DNA of 64,000 nt. Origin: Vibrio sp. D404a. GTDB lineage: Bacteria; Pseudomonadota; Gammaproteobacteria; Enterobacterales; Vibrionaceae. The stretch lies in assembly GCF_030248535.1 (NCBI RefSeq), contig NZ_JAHGAJ010000018.1:46504-110503 (forward strand), written 5' to 3'. This document shows positions 36,119 to 46,716 of this stretch, one piece after another (position 1 is the first letter of the stretch; each line of letters begins with the position of its first letter). The position numbers were made by a program, and so were the translations under genes. The notes under the pieces were generated by a model. That model had not been told where the DNA came from. It saw only the letters and a list, made by a program, of their open reading frames with translations, and searched no databases.

Positions 36119-37743
36119 TAGCTTTTTTGCTCCAAAGAACGGTTAACGATGATAAGTGGAAGAAGCCCGACTAACACCAGTAATACCGCAGGCATCGCGG
36201 CCAATTCTAAGTGCTCATCCGAGGCGTAGTTATAGACGTAGGTCGCCAATGTTTCGAAGTTAAATGGGCGCAGTAATAGCGCAGCATTCAGCTCCTTCAT
36301 TGATTCAATAAATACCAATAGGCCTGCAATTAAAGCACCACGCTTAATCAAAGGCAGATGCACTCGGCGCAACATCTGATTGGTGTTACAACCCATGGTT
36401 TTCGAAGCCATGTCCAGTGATGGTGAGACCTTACTCAAGCTACTCTCAATACTACCAATCGCAACGGCAGAGAAACGCACTACCATCGCAAAAATAAGCG
36501 CAAACATAGAGCCCGAGAAAATCAGTCCTGGACGGCCCCACTCCATCGCTTTAGCGATATCATTAACCAAGTGGTCCATAAACAGAACCGGAACCATAAC
36601 CCCGATCGCCAACACCGTTCCAGGTACCGCATAGCCCATCGAGGAGAGACGCATATACGCGAGATTTTTTCTGTTCGGATTGACGCGTTGGTTAAAGTTG
36701 ACGGTCAAGGCAACCACAATACCAATCAAAGCTGCCGTAACGGATACATATAGGCTGTTCATCGCGTATTCACGGAACTCTGCCGTCCAACTCTGAGCAA
36801 AATACTTGTAAGCGTAGATAATCAATTGCCCCAGCGGGAACAAGAAAGCGACACACACCAAGCCCCAACACCAGAACAGTGCTAACCACTTTTTCCAACC
36901 CACAAGTTGGTAACGAAAATCTTCACGACTGCTGAATTGGTTTTGAAAGAGTTTTTGCTTACGGCGACTGTAACGCTCAGAGCTCAGTAACAAGACCACA
37001 ATCACCAACATGATGGCTGAAATCTTAGCTGCCGCAGTTAAGCTTGAGTAACCTAACCAAGTATCGTAAACCGCTGTAGTCAGGGTATTGACCGCAAAAT
37101 AGCTCACCGTGCCGAAATCACCGACGGTCTCCATTGCAACGAGTGAAAGCCCAACAGCAATAGAAGGACGTACCAATGGCAAGGAGATACGACGGAAACT
37201 TTCCCAAGGAGAGCATTTCAACAATCGCGCAGACTGCAGCAAAGAGACGTTTTGCTCCATAAACGCGGCACGACATAGCAGGTAAACATAAGGGTATAGA
37301 ACCAAGGAGAGCACAATGATTGCGCCGCTTAAGGTTCGAATGTCTGGGAACCAGTATTCGCCCGGCCCCCACCCTGTGATATCACGCAGTAAGATCTGTA
37401 CTGGGCCCGCAAAATCAAACCAATCGGTAAAGATGTAACCAACGATGTAACCCGGCATAGCTAGCGGCAACACTAATGCCCATTGGAGGACACGCTCGCC
37501 CGGAATACGGCACATTGCCATGATCCAAGCGGAAGGTATACCAAACACCAAAGACAAGCACATGGTTCCGAACACCAGCACCACCGTATTGTAGGCATAG
37601 GTCGGCATCACCGTAGACATTAGATGAGAGAACAACTCATCTGTTTCGCCAACAGCGGTTGTGAATATAGCTAAGATCGGAAAAACCAGCAGCAAAGCGA
37701 TCGCTCCACTACTGGCGTTCCATATATAATTCTTTTGTTTCAT
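36118..37743 (-). CDS. fbpB: Fe3+ ABC transporter permease FbpB
   Basis: Inner-membrane permease made of two fused BPD_transp_1 halves, about 12 TM helices. The first half carries LLQSARLLKCSPWESFRRISLPLVRPS and the second SPSLDMASKTMGCNTNQMLRRVHLPL, the two EAA coupling loops. 541 residues, standard for this family. It lies about 250 bases after fbpA, with hairpins in the gap, which should lower its expression relative to the binding protein. Confidence 0.93.
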   Translation of the reverse strand: MKQKNYIWNASSGAIALLLVFPILAIFTTAVGETDELFSHLMSTVMPTYAYNTVVLVFGTMCLSLVFGIPSAWIMAMCRIPGERVLQWALVLPLAMPGYIVGYIFTDWFDFAGPVQILLRDITGWGPGEYWFPDIRTLSGAIIVLSLVLYPYVYLLCRAAFMEQNVSLLQSARLLKCSPWESFRRISLPLVRPSIAVGLSLVAMETVGDFGTVSYFAVNTLTTAVYDTWLGYSSLTAAAKISAIMLVIVVLLLSSERYSRRKQKLFQNQFSSREDFRYQLVGWKKWLALFWCWGLVCVAFLFPLGQLIIYAYKYFAQSWTAEFREYAMNSLYVSVTAALIGIVVALTVNFNQRVNPNRKNLAYMRLSSMGYAVPGTVLAIGVMVPVLFMDHLVNDIAKAMEWGRPGLIFSGSMFALIFAMVVRFSAVAIGSIESSLSKVSPSLDMASKTMGCNTNQMLRRVHLPLIKRGALIAGLLVFIESMKELNAALLLRPFNFETLATYVYNYASDEHLELAAMPAVLLVLVGLLPLIIVNRSLEQKS

Positions 37744-37861
37744 CGCTTAATTACAACGGAGAGGGATAACTCGAAAATGCGTTTGAAAATACATCTCATA
37801 TCCTTTTAAAAACTAAGGCTAGTTATACCGATATCACCCTATGACTTCAAGGATCGAAGCT

Positions 37862-37958
37862 CAGAACTCCGCAGTTCTGGGCGTTGCTTTGTATCAAAAA
37901 GTGACTTGCTTAAAAACAAAACAACCCCAAGCCCTTGAAGTAGGAACTTGAGGTTGTT
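37862..37958 (-). other. Two hairpins between fbpA and fbpB
   Basis: Arms AACAACCCCAAG (37920-37931) and CTTGAGGTTGTT (37947-37958) pair with one mismatch. On the minus strand a T-rich TTGTTTTT follows, as in a leaky terminator. A second perfect stem CAGAACT / AGTTCTG lies at 37862-37879. Partial termination after the binding-protein gene is typical for such operons. Confidence 0.65.
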
Positions 37959-37991
37959 AATCAATCTAGGCCGAAGCCTACATTAATGAAA

Positions 37992-39008
37992 TTAAAGGTC
38001 GAATTTAACTTCGTCTAGAAGTTTGATTGCCGCTTCGTGGTGGTTAGCAATCTCGTCTAGAGAAATTGTATCTGCTTTGAACTCACCCCAAGATGCTACA
38101 AGCTCAGATGGCTTAACGTCAGCTTTTACTGGGTACTCGTAGTTCACTTCAGCGTACATACCTTGTGCAGTGTTACCTGCTAGGAATTCCATAAGCTTAA
38201 CAGCGTTCTCTTTGTTTGGAGAGAACTTAGCCATAGCCATACCAGAGATGTTTACGTGAGTACCAGTCGTCTCTTGGTTAGGGAAGTTGATGTAAACAGC
38301 GTCAGCCCAAGCTTTTTGCTCTTTATCGTTAACCATCTTACCTAGGTAGTAGCTGTTACCAAGAGAAACGTCACATAGACCTTCTTTGATCGCTTTAACT
38401 TGTGCACGGTCGTTACCTTGAGGCTTACGAGCTAGGTTAGCTTTAACGCCTTCTAGCCACTCTTTCGTTTCTGCTTCGCCTTTATGAGCGATCATAGAAG
38501 AAACTAGAGATACGTTGTAAGGGTGCTTACCGCTACGAGTACAGATTTTGCCTTTGAATTCTGGCTTAGCTAGGTCAGCGTAAGTGAAATCTTCACCTAG
38601 ACGGCCAACACGGTCACGTGAAGAGTAAACGCTACGTGTACGAGTTGTTAGAGCGAACCACTCGTTGTCAGTATCTTGGTACTGAGCTGGGATGTTCTTC
38701 TCTAGTACGTCACTTTCAACAGATTGAACTAGACCTTGCTTAGTTAGCTCAGAAAGACGGCTGATATCCACAGTTAGGATAACGTCAGCTGGGCTGTACT
38801 CGCCTTCTTGAGCTAGCTTCTCTGCTAGACCTTTCTTTGCGAACTTAACGTTTACTTTAATGCCAGTTTCTTTCGTGAACTCGTTGAACATAGGCTCAAC
38901 AAGGAAAGGTTGACGGTAAGAGTATACGTTTACTTCTTCTGCAGCGATTGCCGCTGTAGGTGCGATAGTTGCGCAAGCTAAAGCAGAAAGAGTTAGCAAT
39001 TTTTTCAT
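37992..39008 (-). CDS. fbpA: Periplasmic Fe3+-binding protein FbpA
   Basis: Bacterial transferrin-like solute-binding protein delivering ferric iron to FbpBC. A signal peptide (MKKLLTLSALACATIAPTAA, cleavage near AIAA-EEVNVYS) is followed by two alpha/beta lobes. The adjacent tyrosines in SLGNSYYLGKM are the classic iron ligands. I start at 39008 because GGAT lies ahead and the signal peptide begins there; the 21-codon upstream extension crosses the Fur box. 338 residues. First gene of fbpABC, with a Fur operator immediately upstream. Confidence 0.93.
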   Translation of the reverse strand: MKKLLTLSALACATIAPTAAIAAEEVNVYSYRQPFLVEPMFNEFTKETGIKVNVKFAKKGLAEKLAQEGEYSPADVILTVDISRLSELTKQGLVQSVESDVLEKNIPAQYQDTDNEWFALTTRTRSVYSSRDRVGRLGEDFTYADLAKPEFKGKICTRSGKHPYNVSLVSSMIAHKGEAETKEWLEGVKANLARKPQGNDRAQVKAIKEGLCDVSLGNSYYLGKMVNDKEQKAWADAVYINFPNQETTGTHVNISGMAMAKFSPNKENAVKLMEFLAGNTAQGMYAEVNYEYPVKADVKPSELVASWGEFKADTISLDEIANHHEAAIKLLDEVKFDL

Positions 39009-39034
39009 TGGTTCAATCCTTTTTGACATACAAA

Positions 39035-39049
39035 TGATAATATTTATCA
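39035..39049. promoter_or_regulatory. Fur box of the fbpABC operon
   Basis: TGATAAT-A-TTTATCA matches the 7-1-7 Fur consensus TGATAAT-n-ATTATCA with one mismatch. It sits 27-41 bases upstream of the fbpA start codon, so it would overlap the promoter or transcription start. Repression by Fe2+-Fur is expected. Confidence 0.82.
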
Positions 39050-39097
39050 GTTTCATTATTATATTTAACAACTAATGAAACACAACGTTAAAGATCA

Positions 39098-39127
39098 AAA
39101 AAACCTGCTCATCCGAGCAGGTTTCAA
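39098..39127 (-). terminator. Terminator of glnK-amtB
   Basis: The hairpin AAACCTGCTC-atcc-GAGCAGGTTT is followed by a T run on the minus strand, about 30 bases after the amtB stop. Confidence 0.88.
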
Positions 39128-39155
39128 GTAGGTTAAGTGTAAATCTTTGTAAATA

Positions 39156-40385
39156 TTACTTCACAGATACGAACTCTGGGTAAGCACCAACACCACAGTC
39201 GTGCATGTCCATACCTTCTAGCTCTTCTTCTTCGCTTACGCGGATACCAATTGTTGCTTTTAGTACAGCCCATACCGCTAGACTTGCACCGAATACCCAA
39301 GCAAAGATAACTGCAGCACCGAATAGTTGAGCACCAAATGTTGCGTCAGCGTTGCTTAGTGGCACAGCCATCAGACCGAAGAAACCACACACACCGTGTA
39401 CTGAGATAGCACCAACTGGGTCATCAATCTTAGCTTTGTCTAGAGCGATGATGCTGAACACGACTAGTGCACCAGAAACCGAACCGATAGCCACTGCGAA
39501 TAGAGGCGATGGAGATAGAGGGTCTGCTGTGATTGCAACAAGACCAGCCAGCGCACCGTTCAATACCATTGTTAGGTCTGCTTTACCCCAAGTTGTTTTA
39601 CATACTAGTAGCGCTGCGATTGCACCTGCCGCTGCTGCTGCGTTGGTGTTAAGGAAGATTTGACCAACCGCTGTCGCATTCTCGAAATCCGATACCATTA
39701 GTTGAGAACCGCCGTTGAAGCCGAACCAACCGAACCATAGGATGAATGTACCTAATGTTGCTAGTGGCATGTTTGAACCAGGAATTGGGTAGATTTCACC
39801 GTTCTTACCGTATTTACCTTTACGGGCACCTAGTAGAAGTACGCCGGCTAGAGCTGCTGCTGCACCTGCCATGTGTACGATACCTGAACCTGCGAAGTCA
39901 CTAAAACCAGCTTCAGATAGGAAACCGCCGCCCCATGTCCAGTAACCTTCCATCGGGTAGATGAACGCCGTTAGAACAACAGAGAAGATTAGGAATGACC
40001 AAAGCTTCATACGCTCAGCAACCGCACCAGATACCACTGACATTGCTGTTGCAACGAATACTACTTGGAAGAAGAAGTCAGACTCTAGAGAGTGGTCTGC
40101 GCCTTCACCTTGTGTGCCAATCAATGCACCAAAAGATGGCAGCCAACCGCCTTCACCGTTGTCTACGTACATAATGTTGTAGCCAACAACTAGGTAAGTC
40201 GTACATGCAATCGCATACAGACATACGTTTTTAGTTAGGATCTCAGTTGTGTTCTTTGAACGTACAAGACCAGCCTCAAGCATGGCAAAGCCTGCTGCCA
40301 TCCACATTACTAACGCACCTGAAATGAGGAAGAAAAAAGTGTCTAGTGCGTAACGTAATTCCGTTACTGTTGTTAAAAGTTCCAT
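39156..40385 (-). CDS. amtB: Ammonium transporter AmtB
   Basis: Trimeric inner-membrane ammonium channel. The sequence shows about 11 TM helices, with signatures GALVMWMAAGFAMLEAGLVRSKN, FAGSGIVHMAGAAAAL (first pore His) and ISVHGVCGFFG (second pore His). The start is at 40385 (MELLTTVTEL) with GGAG upstream; the 17-codon longer frame would overlap glnK signals and has no support. 409 residues. Co-transcribed with glnK, whose product plugs the channel when nitrogen is sufficient. Confidence 0.94.
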   Translation of the reverse strand: MELLTTVTELRYALDTFFFLISGALVMWMAAGFAMLEAGLVRSKNTTEILTKNVCLYAIACTTYLVVGYNIMYVDNGEGGWLPSFGALIGTQGEGADHSLESDFFFQVVFVATAMSVVSGAVAERMKLWSFLIFSVVLTAFIYPMEGYWTWGGGFLSEAGFSDFAGSGIVHMAGAAAALAGVLLLGARKGKYGKNGEIYPIPGSNMPLATLGTFILWFGWFGFNGGSQLMVSDFENATAVGQIFLNTNAAAAAGAIAALLVCKTTWGKADLTMVLNGALAGLVAITADPLSPSPLFAVAIGSVSGALVVFSIIALDKAKIDDPVGAISVHGVCGFFGLMAVPLSNADATFGAQLFGAAVIFAWVFGASLAVWAVLKATIGIRVSEEEELEGMDMHDCGVGAYPEFVSVK

Positions 40386-40410
40386 ATTAAATTCTCCAGT
40401 CCTTGAATTC

Positions 40411-40758
<348 letters not shown>

Positions 40759-40797
40759 TTAGATTTTTCAATTAGTCCGTTAATACTCTTTCTATAA

Positions 40798-40813
40798 TCC
40801 AAGTAGCGTGCCA
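40798..40813 (-). promoter_or_regulatory. Sigma-54 promoter of glnK-amtB
   Basis: On the minus strand TGGCAC-N5-TTGGA gives GG at -24 and a near-consensus -12 element (TTGCA expected) with correct spacing. It lies about 50 bases upstream of glnK. NtrC activation under nitrogen limitation is the standard control. I did not locate clear NtrC enhancer sites. Confidence 0.8.
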
Positions 40814-40865
40814 AAAAGTTAAACCATTGATAATTAAGAGCTTAGTATTTATTCAGCCTCTATAA

Positions 40866-40905
40866 CAAAAAAAGGCCGCACCATAATGGTGCGACCTTTT
40901 CACTA
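40866..40905 (-). terminator. Terminator of yacL
   Basis: The stem GGTCGCACC / GGTGCGGCC on the minus strand is followed by TTTTTTT, just after the yacL stop. Confidence 0.85.
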
Positions 40906-40963
40906 TCTTAATGCGTTAACATCGATTTGCTCTATATTTGGGCAATACGCTCTATTCGGGATT

Positions 40964-41332
40964 TTAGAGCCCTAGGAAATCCACCCAACGTTCGATTAGC
41001 AACTCGAAGTCGTCAATTCCACAGCTTGCTTGGCTCTCACAGTTATAGAAGTCGAACTCACTGCCCTCTTCCATCTCGTAGTCATGCCCTAGCACATTTT
41101 CTTGGATCGTCACTTCATCTTCATTGATTGATAATGTGATCTCTTTGCCGACCATCGAGAGCTCATTGCTAAAGTTGGTACGTGAACGCTCGACAAGCGC
41201 CAACACCTGATCGATCTTACTCTTGTCTTTACCAATCTCTTCTTGAAGCCAGCGCCCAACAATTTCATGCCCCATACTGCATTTCACGTAGTACTCACCC
41301 ATTAGAGTGTTTCTTGTAAATTCGAATTCCAT
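40964..41332 (-). CDS. yacL: YacL family protein (UPF0231)
   Basis: Conserved gammaproteobacterial protein of unknown function, as in E. coli where it sits next to acnB. It begins MEFEFTRNTLMGEYYVKCSMGHE and is strongly acidic in the C-terminal half (GHDYEMEEGSEFDFYNCE). The start is at 41332, giving 122 residues like the 120-residue E. coli protein; a five-codon upstream start is possible. No membrane segment or catalytic motif is visible. Confidence 0.88.
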   Translation of the reverse strand: MEFEFTRNTLMGEYYVKCSMGHEIVGRWLQEEIGKDKSKIDQVLALVERSRTNFSNELSMVGKEITLSINEDEVTIQENVLGHDYEMEEGSEFDFYNCESQASCGIDDFELLIERWVDFLGL

Positions 41333-41421
41333 AGTGGCTCCACGCAATAACTGCAGACAGGGTTAAAAATGAGGCGAGAGTATATAGCGAAGAGCTTAAT
41401 AGGTCGAGTCGCCCGGTATTC

Positions 41422-41462
41422 AGACATAAAAAAACGCCTTCTACGAATAGAAGGCGTTTAAT
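41422..41462 (-). terminator. Terminator of acnB
   Basis: The stem AAAACGCCTTCTA / TAGAAGGCGTTT lies just after the acnB stop, with a T run on the minus strand (seen as a poly-A block at 41427-41432). Confidence 0.85.
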
Positions 41463-41484
41463 CAGTTATTTATCCAGTCAGCGA

Positions 41485-44073
41485 TTAAGCTGGTTCTTGG
41501 AAGATAACCGTATCCGCTTTTTCCGTGTACTGACCCATTTTATGGAAGTTCAGGTAACGGTATGTATCCGCAGCCGTTGCGTTAATCTTATCCGCGTACT
41601 CTAGGTACTCTTCCTTGGTTGGAATGCGACCCAAGATTGCACCAACCGCAGAAAGCTCAGCAGACGCTAGGTAAACGTTCGCACCTGTACCCAAACGGTT
41701 CGGGAAGTTACGAGTAGAGGTAGACATTACTGTCGACTTGTCTGCAACACGCGCTTGGTTACCCATACATAGAGAACAACCCGGAGTTTCGATACGAACC
41801 CCAGCACGACCGAAGATACCGTAGTAGCCTTCTTCTGTTAGCTGGTCTTTATCCATCTTAGTTGGCGGAGCCACCCATAGACGAGTGCTTAGCGAGCCGT
41901 TGAACTCTTCAAGCATCTTACCAGCAGCACGGAAGTGGCCGATGTTGGTCATACAAGAACCGATGAACACCTCTTGAATCTCAGTGCCTTGAACGTCAGA
42001 AAGAAGACGAGCATCATCTGGATCGTTTGGTGCACATAGGATTGGTTGGTCGATGTCAGCAAGGTCGATTTCGATAACGTGAGCGTATTCAGCATCTGAA
42101 TCAGCAGACAGCAATTCAGGGTTCGCTAGCCACTCTTCCATTGCTGTAATACGACGTTCGATAGTACGTACATCACCGTAGCCTTCAGCGATCATCCACT
42201 TAAGCATAACGATGTTTGAGTTTAGGTACTCTTCGATAGACTCTTGAGACAGCTTAACTGTACAACCTGCCGCTGAACGCTCAGCAGACGCATCAGAAAG
42301 CTCGAATGCTTGCTCAACAGATAGATGCTCAACACCTTCGATTTCTAGTACGCGACCAGAGAATTCGTTGATCTTACCTGCTTTCTCAACAGTAAGTAGA
42401 CCTTGCTTAATGCCGTATAGAGGGATTGCATGTACTAGGTCACGTAGTGTGATACCCGGTTGCATTTCACCTTTAAAGCGAACCAAGATAGATTCTGGCA
42501 TATCAAGAGGCATAACACCTGTTGCTGCTGCGAATGCGACCAGGCCAGAACCTGCTGGGAATGAAATACCTAGAGGGAAACGAGTATGCGAGTCACCACC
42601 TGTACCTACAGTATCAGGTAGAAGCATACGGTTTAGCCATGAGTGGATAACACCATCACCAGGACGTAGTGAAACACCGGCACGGTTCATGATGAAATCA
42701 GGTAGCGTGTGGTGCGTGTTTACATCAACTGGTTTCGGGTATGCAGAGGTGTGACAGAAAGACTGCATTACTAGGTCTGCAGAGAAGCCAAGACACGCAA
42801 GGTCTTTAAGCTCATCACGCGTCATTGGACCCGTTGTATCTTGAGAGCCTACTGTTGTCATCTTAGGCTCGCAGTATTGACCCGCGCGAACGCCTTCAAC
42901 ACCGCATGCTTTACCAACCATCTTCTGAGCTAGTGTGTAGCCTTTGTCAGATGCCGACGGATCAACTGGCTTAGCAAACAGGTCTGTTTCTTCTAGACCA
43001 AGAGAAGCACGAGCACGGCTTGTTAGACCACGACCGATGATCAATGGAATACGGCCACCAGCACGAACTTCATCAAGCAATACTTTGCTTAGTTCAAAGC
43101 TTGAGATCTCCTCACCGCTCTTACGTACAACACCTTCGTATGGGAAGATGTCGATAACATCGCCCATGTTCATGTTTTGCACATCTAGCTCAATCGGTAG
43201 TGCGCCTGAATCTTCCATTGTGTTGTAGAAGATTGGTGCAATTTTACCGCCTAGACAAACACCGCCAGTGCGTTTGTTCGGTACGAATGGGATGTCTTCA
43301 CCCATGAACCAAAGCACAGAGTTAGTTGCTGATTTACGAGATGAACCCGTACCAACAACATCACCTACATAAGCAAGCTGGATGCCGTCTTTTTGCAGTT
43401 CTTCGATTTGAGTGATAGGGCCAACCGTACCAGGTTGATCTGGATTGATGCCATCGCGTTCCATTTTCAGCATCGCTTTCGCGTGTACTGGAATGTCTGG
43501 ACGAGACCATGCATCAGGTGCTGGAGATAGGTCATCGGTGTTGGTTTCACCAGTGACTTTGAATACTTTTACTGTGATTTTTTCAGCAACTTTCTCTTTT
43601 GAAGTAAACCAATCAGCGTCTGCCCAAGATTGAAGTACTTGTTGTGCTGAAGCATTACCTGCCTTGGCCTTCTCTTCTACATCATAGAAAGCATCAAACA
43701 TCAGTAACGTGTGCGACAGTGCTTTAACAGCAATAGGAGCAAGCTCTGCATCATCAAGAAGTGTAATCAACGACTCAATGTTGTAACCACCCTGCATTGT
43801 GCCAAGCAGTTCCGCAGCTTTTGCTTTGCTAACAAGTGGTGATGATACTTCGCCCTTGGTGATAGCTGTTAAGAAACCAGCTTTAACATATGCTGCTTCA
43901 TCTACACCCGGTGGAATGCGATTTTCTAGTAGGTCAAGAATAAACTCTTCTTCACCTTGAGGTGGGTTCTTTAGAAGTTCAACTAGGCCAGCAACCTGCT
44001 CGGCATCTAGTGGTTTTGGAACAACTCCTTCGGCAGCACGTTCTTCGACGTGTTTACGGTAGGCTTCAAGCAC
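41485..44073 (-). CDS. acnB: Aconitate hydratase B (bifunctional 2-methylisocitrate dehydratase)
   Basis: TCA-cycle [4Fe-4S] enzyme interconverting citrate and isocitrate; AcnB also acts in the methylcitrate cycle and can bind its own mRNA as apo-protein. An N-terminal HEAT-like domain (to about 160) and a swivel domain precede the catalytic domains. The cluster Cys are in [10 protein letters not shown] and GCSLCMGNQ. The start is GTG at 44073 ([13 protein letters not shown]), aligned with E. coli MLEEYRKHVAERA and preceded by GAGAGGA. This gives 862 residues (865 in E. coli). The ten-codon longer ATG frame is not supported. Confidence 0.95.
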   Translation of the reverse strand: MLEAYRKHVEERAAEGVVPKPLDAEQVAGLVELLKNPPQGEEEFILDLLENRIPPGVDEAAYVKAGFLTAITKGEVSSPLVSKAKAAELLGTMQGGYNIESLITLLDDAELAPIAVKALSHTLLMFDAFYDVEEKAKAGNASAQQVLQSWADADWFTSKEKVAEKITVKVFKVTGETNTDDLSPAPDAWSRPDIPVHAKAMLKMERDGINPDQPGTVGPITQIEELQKDGIQLAYVGDVVGTGSSRKSATNSVLWFMGEDIPFVPNKRTGGVCLGGKIAPIFYNTMEDSGALPIELDVQNMNMGDVIDIFPYEGVVRKSGEEISSFELSKVLLDEVRAGGRIPLIIGRGLTSRARASLGLEETDLFAKPVDPSASDKGYTLAQKMVGKACGVEGVRAGQYCEPKMTTVGSQDTTGPMTRDELKDLACLGFSADLVMQSFCHTSAYPKPVDVNTHHTLPDFIMNRAGVSLRPGDGVIHSWLNRMLLPDTVGTGGDSHTRFPLGISFPAGSGLVAFAAATGVMPLDMPESILVRFKGEMQPGITLRDLVHAIPLYGIKQGLLTVEKAGKINEFSGRVLEIEGVEHLSVEQAFELSDASAERSAAGCTVKLSQESIEEYLNSNIVMLKWMIAEGYGDVRTIERRITAMEEWLANPELLSADSDAEYAHVIEIDLADIDQPILCAPNDPDDARLLSDVQGTEIQEVFIGSCMTNIGHFRAAGKMLEEFNGSLSTRLWVAPPTKMDKDQLTEEGYYGIFGRAGVRIETPGCSLCMGNQARVADKSTVMSTSTRNFPNRLGTGANVYLASAELSAVGAILGRIPTKEEYLEYADKINATAADTYRYLNFHKMGQYTEKADTVIFQEPA

Positions 44074-44345
44074 GACTTTTTTCCTCTCATTGCGGTCCAC
44101 CACCTTCCTTCATAATTGTTAGTAAAATAAAGCGGTGAACATCCTTGGAAACTTGGCTCTCCATTGCCATTTTCGTCATTCAATTTGTATTGATGATCGG
44201 CATCAGAGAGGCCAAACTGTGGGCGGTATAATAGCAAATTTAACGATTAATTAAAATCTTATCATTTTGACCAACATAGCAAGTTAAGACGAAAGTCCCA
44301 CTATTTTTGCCTAATTAGTCACCAGTATCACTATTTCTCGCATGG

Positions 44346-46679
44346 TTATTTATATGACGTTCCGATGATGAGGTAAACAGAATTGTAGTTATCTTCTGTC
44401 ATACCATACGCCAAAATGATTGGCCCAATCGGTGAGTCTACGCCGGCAAATAGAGAACCTGCGGTATACAGTGGAGCCTCATTGATTTTCAGATCATTGT
44501 TCGACCACACACCACCATGCTCAATCGATGCACCTATATAGAACGGGGATTCAAACAAACCAAAGTCGTTCTCAAACCATTTATAGCGATACACTAAACT
44601 GGTGAACGCGAGGTTCTGTCCAAGCAAGCTGTCACGCGGTATCCCCGATAGGCTCAGGAAACCACCCAGCTCTTTGGGATCAATTGGGAAAACCGAGTTT
44701 TTGCTTTCAACAATACCGTAATCGAGCTTTGCGACCAAAGTATGGCGTTGATAGCTTTGAGCGGCCATCAAATTCGCCGAGAATTCATAAACCGTGTCGC
44801 TCTCTTCAACTAAGTTTGGATTGGATATCGCGGTATCTGAATCAAACTCATCGTGAGAGACCAAGTATTGTAAATCGACAAAGTAACCCTTGGTCGGCAA
44901 GCTGAAATTATCGAGCGTATCTAAGCGATAACTCATAAAACCGCCAAGGCGCTGATAAGCACCACCACCTAAAGAAGGCAATGACGAGACCTCAATCTCT
45001 CCATCTGTGTAGCGCGCACCCACTTTAAACTCTTGCCATAGCGTCGGTTGATACCCCAGAGCTAACTCGCCGATGTTCTCTTTGTAAGTCATAGAGACGA
45101 AATCTTGTGTCACATCCAATGAAGGCTCTTCAATCTCATCAATGTTGGCCGGAAGGTTACGCTTTTGATTGCTGTAAACGTACGACAAAGAGGTGAAGAG
45201 CTTTTGCTGAGAGAAGAAAGGAGAAAACAACTCCGCTTCGATACGCTTATCGGTGCCCATTTCCAGATTAGTTCGCAGCTCAGCACCATGTTCATTAATG
45301 TCTGTAAAGTTCGCTGACATCCCGATCGAATACTGGCTTTCGGTCGCAAAGTCATCTTCTAAGAAGAAACGGAAGTTAAGGTAGTTTGGTCCCCAGCCTT
45401 TTTCATTCACATCAACGATCAGTTGATCTTGCCCGTCGATATTATCGAATTCATAAGTGATCAGCTCAAAGCGATCTAGGGCGTATAGGTTCTGTACACT
45501 GGTTTCAATTTGGCTGGTTTTAAGTACCTGACCAGCTTGCAGATTAAGACGGTTCTCAATCAACTTGTCGGAATAGTGGCTGTTGTTGTTGATTACTACT
45601 TCATCGACCACTGTTTGGTCACCATGCTTAAGCTTGCGGCGCGCTATTTGTTTGTCTTCAACATAGTCTTGATATTGTGCAGAGCTCATCGAGAGACCAC
45701 GAAGCTGTTCTTCAAATTGGTAAGCCACTTCGTAACCCGCTTCATAGGCGCCGGGCATCTTATCGAACTCGGTGGTTTCCATTTGACCGACATCAGGTCT
45801 TAGAAACACATCTTCCTCGGTCAGGGTTTCCGCTTGTTGTTGGGTGCTGCGGCGTACCAAGTAGTTCGAGAGCTGATCTGCGACGGTGAAAAGGTTGGTA
45901 AACTCCTCTTCCTCTTTGTAGTTGGTACTTATATCGACTGCAATGACAATATCCGCGCCCATAGCACGCGCAACATCAACTGGCATATTATTGATGACAC
46001 CACCGTCCACCAGCATCCGCCCATCGACTTCATAAGGCGGCAGTGCACCCGGAACCGACATACTCGACATCATGGCATCAACAAGTTGGCCTTTATCGAT
46101 CACGACCTCTTCAAGTTCGATGATATCGGTCGCGACTGAGCGATAAGGAATAGCGAGATCATCAAACGATTCCAGTGGTGATAAGTTACCCGTGGTCTCA
46201 CGCAGAATACGTAGCATGTTCTGACCTTGTACAACGCCCGTTGGCGCGCGCACTTCTCCCCAGCGTAACCCCAAATCCGTGGTTAACTGGTAACGGTCTT
46301 CATACTCTTTGTCGCGGACGCGTCGATCACTACGGTTTACCCTATCGCGATAGCCTTTGTTCCAATCCACGGAATAGATAAAGCTTTCAATCTCATCGGC
46401 GCTCATACCCGTAGCATAAAGGCCACCTACATAGGCGCCCATACTGGTACCCGTAACGTAGTCGACTGGGATCTGCATCTCTTCAAGCGCTTTAAGCACG
46501 CCAATGTGTGCTGCACCTTTCGCACCACCACCAGCCAGAACCACAGCAACGCTTGGGCGTGTTTTCTGTTGAGCCTGTGTTTTGTCAGTAGGCTCAACCA
46601 CATTGTCAGCCAATACCTGTGTACAAAATACTACCCCAACGACACCCAAGCCACGACTCAGCCAACGAGAAATCATCAT
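44346..46679 (-). CDS. Patatin-like phospholipase fused to a POTRA/outer-membrane barrel (type Vd, PlpD-like)
   Basis: Predicted secreted lipase on an outer-membrane anchor. A signal peptide (about 1-25, QVLADN) is followed by a patatin domain with the oxyanion loop VLAGGGAKGAAHIG, nucleophile Ser79 in GTSMG and catalytic Asp225 in DGGVINNMPV. A POTRA-like module (VVDEVVINNNSHYSDKLIENRLN, about 360-430) leads into a 16-strand-type surface-antigen barrel ending in IGTSYK. This architecture is that of Pseudomonas PlpD and Fusobacterium FplA. 777 residues. The final aromatic is one residue from the end. Often annotated RssA- or NTE-like. Confidence 0.87.
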   Translation of the reverse strand: MMISRWLSRGLGVVGVVFCTQVLADNVVEPTDKTQAQQKTRPSVAVVLAGGGAKGAAHIGVLKALEEMQIPVDYVTGTSMGAYVGGLYATGMSADEIESFIYSVDWNKGYRDRVNRSDRRVRDKEYEDRYQLTTDLGLRWGEVRAPTGVVQGQNMLRILRETTGNLSPLESFDDLAIPYRSVATDIIELEEVVIDKGQLVDAMMSSMSVPGALPPYEVDGRMLVDGGVINNMPVDVARAMGADIVIAVDISTNYKEEEEFTNLFTVADQLSNYLVRRSTQQQAETLTEEDVFLRPDVGQMETTEFDKMPGAYEAGYEVAYQFEEQLRGLSMSSAQYQDYVEDKQIARRKLKHGDQTVVDEVVINNNSHYSDKLIENRLNLQAGQVLKTSQIETSVQNLYALDRFELITYEFDNIDGQDQLIVDVNEKGWGPNYLNFRFFLEDDFATESQYSIGMSANFTDINEHGAELRTNLEMGTDKRIEAELFSPFFSQQKLFTSLSYVYSNQKRNLPANIDEIEEPSLDVTQDFVSMTYKENIGELALGYQPTLWQEFKVGARYTDGEIEVSSLPSLGGGAYQRLGGFMSYRLDTLDNFSLPTKGYFVDLQYLVSHDEFDSDTAISNPNLVEESDTVYEFSANLMAAQSYQRHTLVAKLDYGIVESKNSVFPIDPKELGGFLSLSGIPRDSLLGQNLAFTSLVYRYKWFENDFGLFESPFYIGASIEHGGVWSNNDLKINEAPLYTAGSLFAGVDSPIGPIILAYGMTEDNYNSVYLIIGTSYK

Positions 46680-46716
46680 TTAAACTCTATCCTTGTCATC
46701 CATTTTTTATGCAACT

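Noticed and set aside
35090..39008. FbpABC as a spermidine/putrescine (Pot) or thiosulfate transporter
   Set aside because: The binding protein has the ferric-binding Tyr-Tyr motif and the operon has a Fur box.
37992..39071. 359-residue FbpA with an extended N-terminus
   Set aside because: The extension spans the Fur box and puts 21 residues before a typical signal peptide.
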